Source: Clostridia bacterium
Lineage (GTDB): Bacteria; Bacillota; Clostridia; Oscillospirales; CAG-272
DNA length: 8,966 nt
Assembly (NCBI GenBank): GCA_017452565.1
Contig: JAFTMF010000002.1
Location: 1-8,966, forward strand
Direction of reading: 5' to 3'
The position numbers were made by a program, and so were the translations under genes. The notes under the pieces are model-generated. The model ran no database searches. It had not been told where the DNA came from and saw nothing but the letters and a program-made list of their open reading frames with translations. Shown in pieces: positions 8,745-8,966 of this stretch (positions are counted from its first letter, which is position 1; each line of letters starts with the position of its first letter).

Positions 8745-8775
8745 AAATCCCTGTGAGTTTAACTCACAGGGATTT
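8745..8775 (+). terminator. Terminator-like perfect inverted repeat after the operon
   Basis: Two perfect 15-bp arms (8745-8759 and 8761-8775) flank a single central T, starting 11 nt after the last stop codon. The stem has a GC-rich middle (CCCTGTGAG paired with CTCACAGGG), and its right arm ends in ATTT. The position fits an intrinsic terminator. A proper T tract is missing, however: the sequence after the stem continues CAACG. Termination would rely on the A-run/T-run within the stem, or the hairpin may mainly protect the 3' end of the mRNA. Nothing in the flanks gives a better T tract for the opposite strand either. Confidence 0.6.
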
Positions 8776-8815
8776 CAACGTGTCGAAAAAGTATTCATTA
8801 GAAAGACGCATTAGC

Positions 8816-8820
8816 AATAT
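8816..8820. repeat. Left copy of putative 5-bp target duplication
   Basis: AATAT directly abuts the left end of the hairpin-rich element and recurs directly after its right end. Because ATAT is its own reverse complement, the match could instead be an extension of the terminal inverted repeats with a one-base gap, so the duplication is only suggestive. Confidence 0.4.
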
Positions 8821-8959
8821 GCACAAACCAAAGCCTTCCCCTACGGGGAAGGTGGCACGCCGTAGGCGTGACGGAAGAGGTCTACCGCACAAAATACTAC
8901 GAATACCTCTCCCGTCGCTTGGCGACTCCCCTCACCCAGAGGGGAGGGCTCTTTTGTGC
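8821..8959. mobile_element. 139-bp MITE-like, hairpin-rich non-autonomous element
   Basis: The ends are inverted: GCACAAA at 8821-8827 against TTTGTGC at 8953-8959. With small gaps the similarity runs on through AGCC and TCCCCT. Inside are four hairpins: 8834-8852 (8-bp stem, loop TAC), 8856-8870 (6-bp stem, loop GTA), 8914-8926 (5-bp stem, loop TTG) and 8926-8946 (8-bp stem, loop ACCCA). A central 12-bp stem with one mismatch pairs 8870-8881 with 8905-8916. The whole segment could therefore fold into a branched cruciform or RNA. It has no ORF and does not encode a transposase. Similar hairpin-rich repeats are, as I recall, abundant between genes in Oscillospiraceae and relatives. Whether it moves in trans or works as an RNA or terminator-like element cannot be told from one copy. 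Confidence 0.65.
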
Positions 8960-8964
8960 AATAT
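8960..8964. repeat. Right copy of putative 5-bp target duplication
   Basis: AATAT follows the TTTGTGC end of the element two bases before the window ends. It matches the left copy, and including two bases inside the element the shared string is GCAATAT (8814-8820 and 8958-8964). The right flank is too short to judge further. Confidence 0.4.
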
Positions 8965-8966
8965 CA

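Noticed and set aside
8796..8814. CATTAG repeated twice, 13 bp apart, between the hairpin and the MITE-like element
   Set aside because: Six-base repeats in AT-rich intergenic DNA are expected by chance, and no gene start follows.
8821..8959. CRISPR array or tRNA gene in the hairpin-rich tail
   Set aside because: The stems are inverted rather than regularly spaced direct repeats, and no cloverleaf with T-arm or anticodon geometry can be drawn.

Overview
The window looks like a chromosomal segment of a Gram-positive gut-type Clostridia bacterium, most likely in or near the Oscillospiraceae. This is an inference. It rests on the moderately GC-rich coding sequence, strong AAGGAG-type ribosome binding sites, A-tract-flanked sigma-A promoters, a lipobox protein with a Thr/Pro-rich linker, and a small hairpin-rich repeat of a kind I recall seeing often in intergenic DNA of these organisms. 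There is no rRNA, tRNA or CRISPR array.

Layout. (1) Positions 5-2212, minus strand: a secreted lipoprotein of the GxGYxYP putative glycoside hydrolase family with a C-terminal discoidin (F5/8 type C) carbohydrate-binding-like domain. (2) 2213-2452: a 240-bp divergent intergenic region with a near-consensus extended -10 promoter facing each way. (3) 2453-7999, plus strand: a very large (1848 aa) multidomain protein, DUF4011 - split superfamily 1 helicase - Vsr/MTES-type nuclease - DUF3320 - second C-terminal winged-helix-like segment. (4) 7996-8733, plus strand: a 245-aa protein of unknown family whose ATG overlaps the helicase stop codon by four bases (ATGA). (5) 8745-8775: a perfect 15-bp inverted repeat closing the operon. 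(6) 8821-8959: a compact 139-bp MITE-like element with imperfect terminal inverted repeats, four internal hairpins, a long central stem and a possible 5-bp target duplication (AATAT).

How it fits together. The lipoprotein is an independent unit on the opposite strand, probably concerned with glycans outside the cell. The helicase-nuclease and the small downstream protein form a two-gene operon with its own promoter and terminator-like hairpin, translationally coupled, so the two products are probably made in a fixed ratio and may form a complex. Helicase-nuclease proteins of this architecture are associated with defence against phage and foreign DNA. The unknown partner is the most promising candidate here for something undescribed. 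Within the nuclease, a position that is normally histidine appears to be isoleucine, so its catalytic state needs checking.
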